A DNA stretch of 64,000 bases from Flagellimonas okinawensis (GTDB taxonomy: Bacteria > Bacteroidota > Bacteroidia > Flavobacteriales > Flavobacteriaceae): positions 558,001-622,000 of the forward strand of contig NZ_JARFVA010000001.1 of assembly GCF_029194005.1 (NCBI RefSeq), in the 5' to 3' direction. The position numbers and the translations under genes were made by a program. Within the stretch, counting starts at the first letter, position 1, and each line of letters starts with the position of its first letter. Below the pieces are notes generated by a model. The model did not search any database, was not told the origin of the DNA, and saw nothing but the letters and a program-made list of their open reading frames with translations. Of the stretch, positions 62,641 to 64,000 are shown in pieces.

Positions 62641-63363
62641 ATGACAACACTAGCAAGATTAGCAATCGCCGCACTCCTATCCCTCTTTGCATCCTCATGC
62701 ATGATGGATATGAACTTCGGCAACGGAAAAACAGGTAACGGCGAAATCGTAGAGGAAAGCCGCGACGTAAAAGAGAGTTTTGACATCGTTTCTGCATCCG
62801 AAGGTATCGATGTATTCGTAACCCAAGGTTCTGATTTTAAAATTTCTGTGGAGGCCGATGAAAACATCATAGACCTTATTGGAACAGATGTTAAAGACGG
62901 TAGACTAAAAATCCACGCCATTGAGAATATTGGGCGTGCCACTAAAAATGTATATGTTACCCTACCGGAGATCATTGCTTTGGAAAGTTCTAGTGGTGCC
63001 GACCTTATCGCTCAAAATGTCATCAAGGCAGAAAATATTGAGTTAGATGCCAGTAGTGGTGCCGACCTTCATGTAGAAGTAGTTGCCAGAGAAGTATCTG
63101 CCGATGCCAGCAGTGGTGCAGACATTAAGGTATCCGGGCAGGCCGATGCCCTTTTTGCCGATGCCAGCAGCGGTTCGGATATCAAAGCTCAGGATTTGAC
63201 CGTAAAAAGATGCAATGCAGACGCCAGTAGTGGTGCAGATATCTCCGTAAATGTATCGGAGTCGCTTGTAGCAGATGCCAGTAGCGGAGCAGATATAAGG
63301 TACAGTGGCGATGCCAGTGTAGAAACAAAAAAATCGGTTTCTGGCAGCGTTCGTAAATATTAA
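62641..63363 (+). CDS. Head GIN domain (DUF2807) lipoprotein
   Basis: 240 residues with a lipoprotein-type leader (MTTLARLAIAALLSLFASSC). The DUF2807 domain shows VKESFDIVSASEGIDVFVTQGSDFKISVEADENIIDLI and, from residue 110 on, at least six copies of (D)ASSGAD spaced by 18-21 residues, the rungs of a beta-helix. Surface or envelope protein, third gene of the PadR-PspC cluster. The function of head GIN proteins is not established. Confidence 0.9.
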   Translation: MTTLARLAIAALLSLFASSCMMDMNFGNGKTGNGEIVEESRDVKESFDIVSASEGIDVFVTQGSDFKISVEADENIIDLIGTDVKDGRLKIHAIENIGRATKNVYVTLPEIIALESSSGADLIAQNVIKAENIELDASSGADLHVEVVAREVSADASSGADIKVSGQADALFADASSGSDIKAQDLTVKRCNADASSGADISVNVSESLVADASSGADIRYSGDASVETKKSVSGSVRKY

Positions 63364-63388
63364 TCCAATTCCCTTTAAATATGCAATG

Positions 63389-63414
63389 GCCCGCTGAATT
63401 TTCAGTGGGCTTTT
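63389..63414 (+). terminator. Terminator of the PadR-PspC-head GIN operon
   Basis: GCCCGCTGA/TCAGTGGGC stem with an ATTT loop and a TTTT run, 26 bases after the head GIN stop. Confidence 0.88.
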
Positions 63415-63471
63415 GTCTTTATTATGTTTGCTTGAAGCCCTATCTTAGCAGGACTCAATACCTAACTAATT

Positions 63472-64000
63472 ATGCAGATAGCGCTCAAAAAATACACCCT
63501 TCAATTAGCACATACCTTTACTATTTCCAGAGAATCCAGAGACGAACAGGATACCTTGGTCGTTTGTTTATCACTCGATGGCAAAACTGGTTATGGAGAA
63601 GCTACCTCCAACCCTTACTATAAAATTACAATAGAAGGGATGATGGCCGAAATAGAAGCTGTCAGACACCAAATTGAAGCATACGAACTGGATACTCCAG
63701 AAAATTTTTATACGTTTTTAGAATCGCTCGACCTCCACAAATTCACACTATGTGCCTTGGATTTGGCCGCGAATGATCTATACGGAAAACTAAAAGGTAA
63801 ACCACTTTACGAAATATGGGGCACCACTACGGATAAGTATCCTAAAACAAATTACACCATTGGTATAGACACCATAGAAAAAATGGTGGCCAAACTGCAG
63901 GAAAAGCCTTGGCCGTTGTACAAAATTAAATTGGGAACCTCCGACGACGTAGCCATTGTAAGGGAACTACGCAAACATACCGATAGTATTTTTCGGATTG
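63472..64000 (+). CDS. Dipeptide (L-Ala-D/L-Glu) epimerase, 5' part
   Basis: Starts at ATG 63472 and stays open to the window end (176 codons). Enolase-superfamily N-terminal domain: MQIALKKYTLQLAHTFTISRESRDEQDTLVVCLSLDGKTGYGEATSNPYYKITIEG, then the barrel beginning TNYTIGIDTIEKMVAKLQ and the catalytic KxK motif in LYKIKLGTSDDVAIVRELRK. Relatives epimerise L-Ala-D-Glu from peptidoglycan recycling or other dipeptides. The metal ligands lie downstream of the window, so activity cannot be judged. Confidence 0.85.
   Translation, partial: MQIALKKYTLQLAHTFTISRESRDEQDTLVVCLSLDGKTGYGEATSNPYYKITIEGMMAEIEAVRHQIEAYELDTPENFYTFLESLDLHKFTLCALDLAANDLYGKLKGKPLYEIWGTTTDKYPKTNYTIGIDTIEKMVAKLQEKPWPLYKIKLGTSDDVAIVRELRKHTDSIFRI

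Noticed and set aside
62970-63330. Regular repeats in the head GIN gene taken for a CRISPR-like or tandem repeat array
   Set aside because: They lie inside a continuous reading frame, vary at synonymous positions and encode beta-helix rungs.
63381-63623. 80-codon frame across the terminator and start of the epimerase gene
   Set aside because: Crosses the intrinsic terminator at 63389-63414 and is out of frame with the conserved epimerase start.

Overview
The window reads as chromosome of a marine-type member of the Flavobacteriaceae (Bacteroidota). Supporting signs are Bacteroidota promoters (TTG/TTTG, a 15-20 base spacer, then TAnnTTTG), a PorP/SprF-family type IX secretion protein, a TonB-dependent receptor with a carboxypeptidase-like N-terminal domain, a LETM1-related biofilm-associated protein, 2TM-domain proteins and many small DUF proteins typical of flavobacteria. 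GC looks to be a little over 40 percent. No rRNA, tRNA, CRISPR array, insertion sequence, prophage or integrase was seen. The genus cannot be fixed from the sequence alone. Layout, left to right. 1-6.2 kb: tail of an RsmB-type rRNA methyltransferase, an intergenic patch of dispersed palindromic repeats, a secreted M20 amidohydrolase and purL. 6.3-14.3 kb: fatty-acid degradation, with acyl-CoA synthetase fadD and then an operon marR-fadN-fadA-fadE headed by a perfect 28-bp palindrome placed just upstream of the -7 box. 14.4-20.0 kb: trehalose, with a GH15 hydrolase divergent from a fused trehalose-phosphate synthase/phosphatase that is translationally coupled to a secreted propeller/SnoaL protein. 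20.1-31.8 kb: secreted hydrolases (M28, M1, two amidohydrolases, a 1065-residue Asp-box propeller protein), an MFS transporter and a DUF2490 protein. 31.8-34.6 kb: two lipoproteins, Cu/Zn superoxide dismutase and YceI, with matching promoters and matching leaders, followed by an ECF sigma factor and its RskA-type anti-sigma factor. 34.6-41.3 kb: OmpW, CorA, a mini-MscS channel, a TPR lipoprotein with a DUF4331 pair, and the LETM1-related protein. 41.3-45.8 kb: the most interesting block. A periplasmic TPR protein, a LytS-type histidine kinase fused to a 2TM domain, four stand-alone 2TM proteins and a LytTR response regulator lie on one strand, with two promoters that carry LytTR-like direct repeats at the same distance from the -7 box. 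45.8-53.7 kb: PaiB-like flavoprotein, PorP/SprF with a SPOR-like tail, GNAT, DoxX, a TonB-dependent receptor, DUF2141, an OxyR whose cysteines fall at the E. coli positions 199/208, and a small conserved protein. 53.8-64 kb: PBP4-type carboxypeptidase, Nudix hydrolase, M81/MlrC-like lipoprotein, DUF2461, AIM24, DUF4442, DUF4870, then a PadR-PspC-head GIN envelope-stress type cluster with a structured leader, and the start of a dipeptide epimerase cut by the window edge. Functionally the window mixes core metabolism (purine synthesis, beta-oxidation, trehalose) with envelope homeostasis and oxidative-stress genes. The best candidate for an undescribed system is the 2TM/histidine kinase/LytTR locus: its kinase carries the same membrane domain as its putative target proteins, and the duplicated operator suggests a positive feedback circuit that makes several paralogous two-helix membrane proteins.
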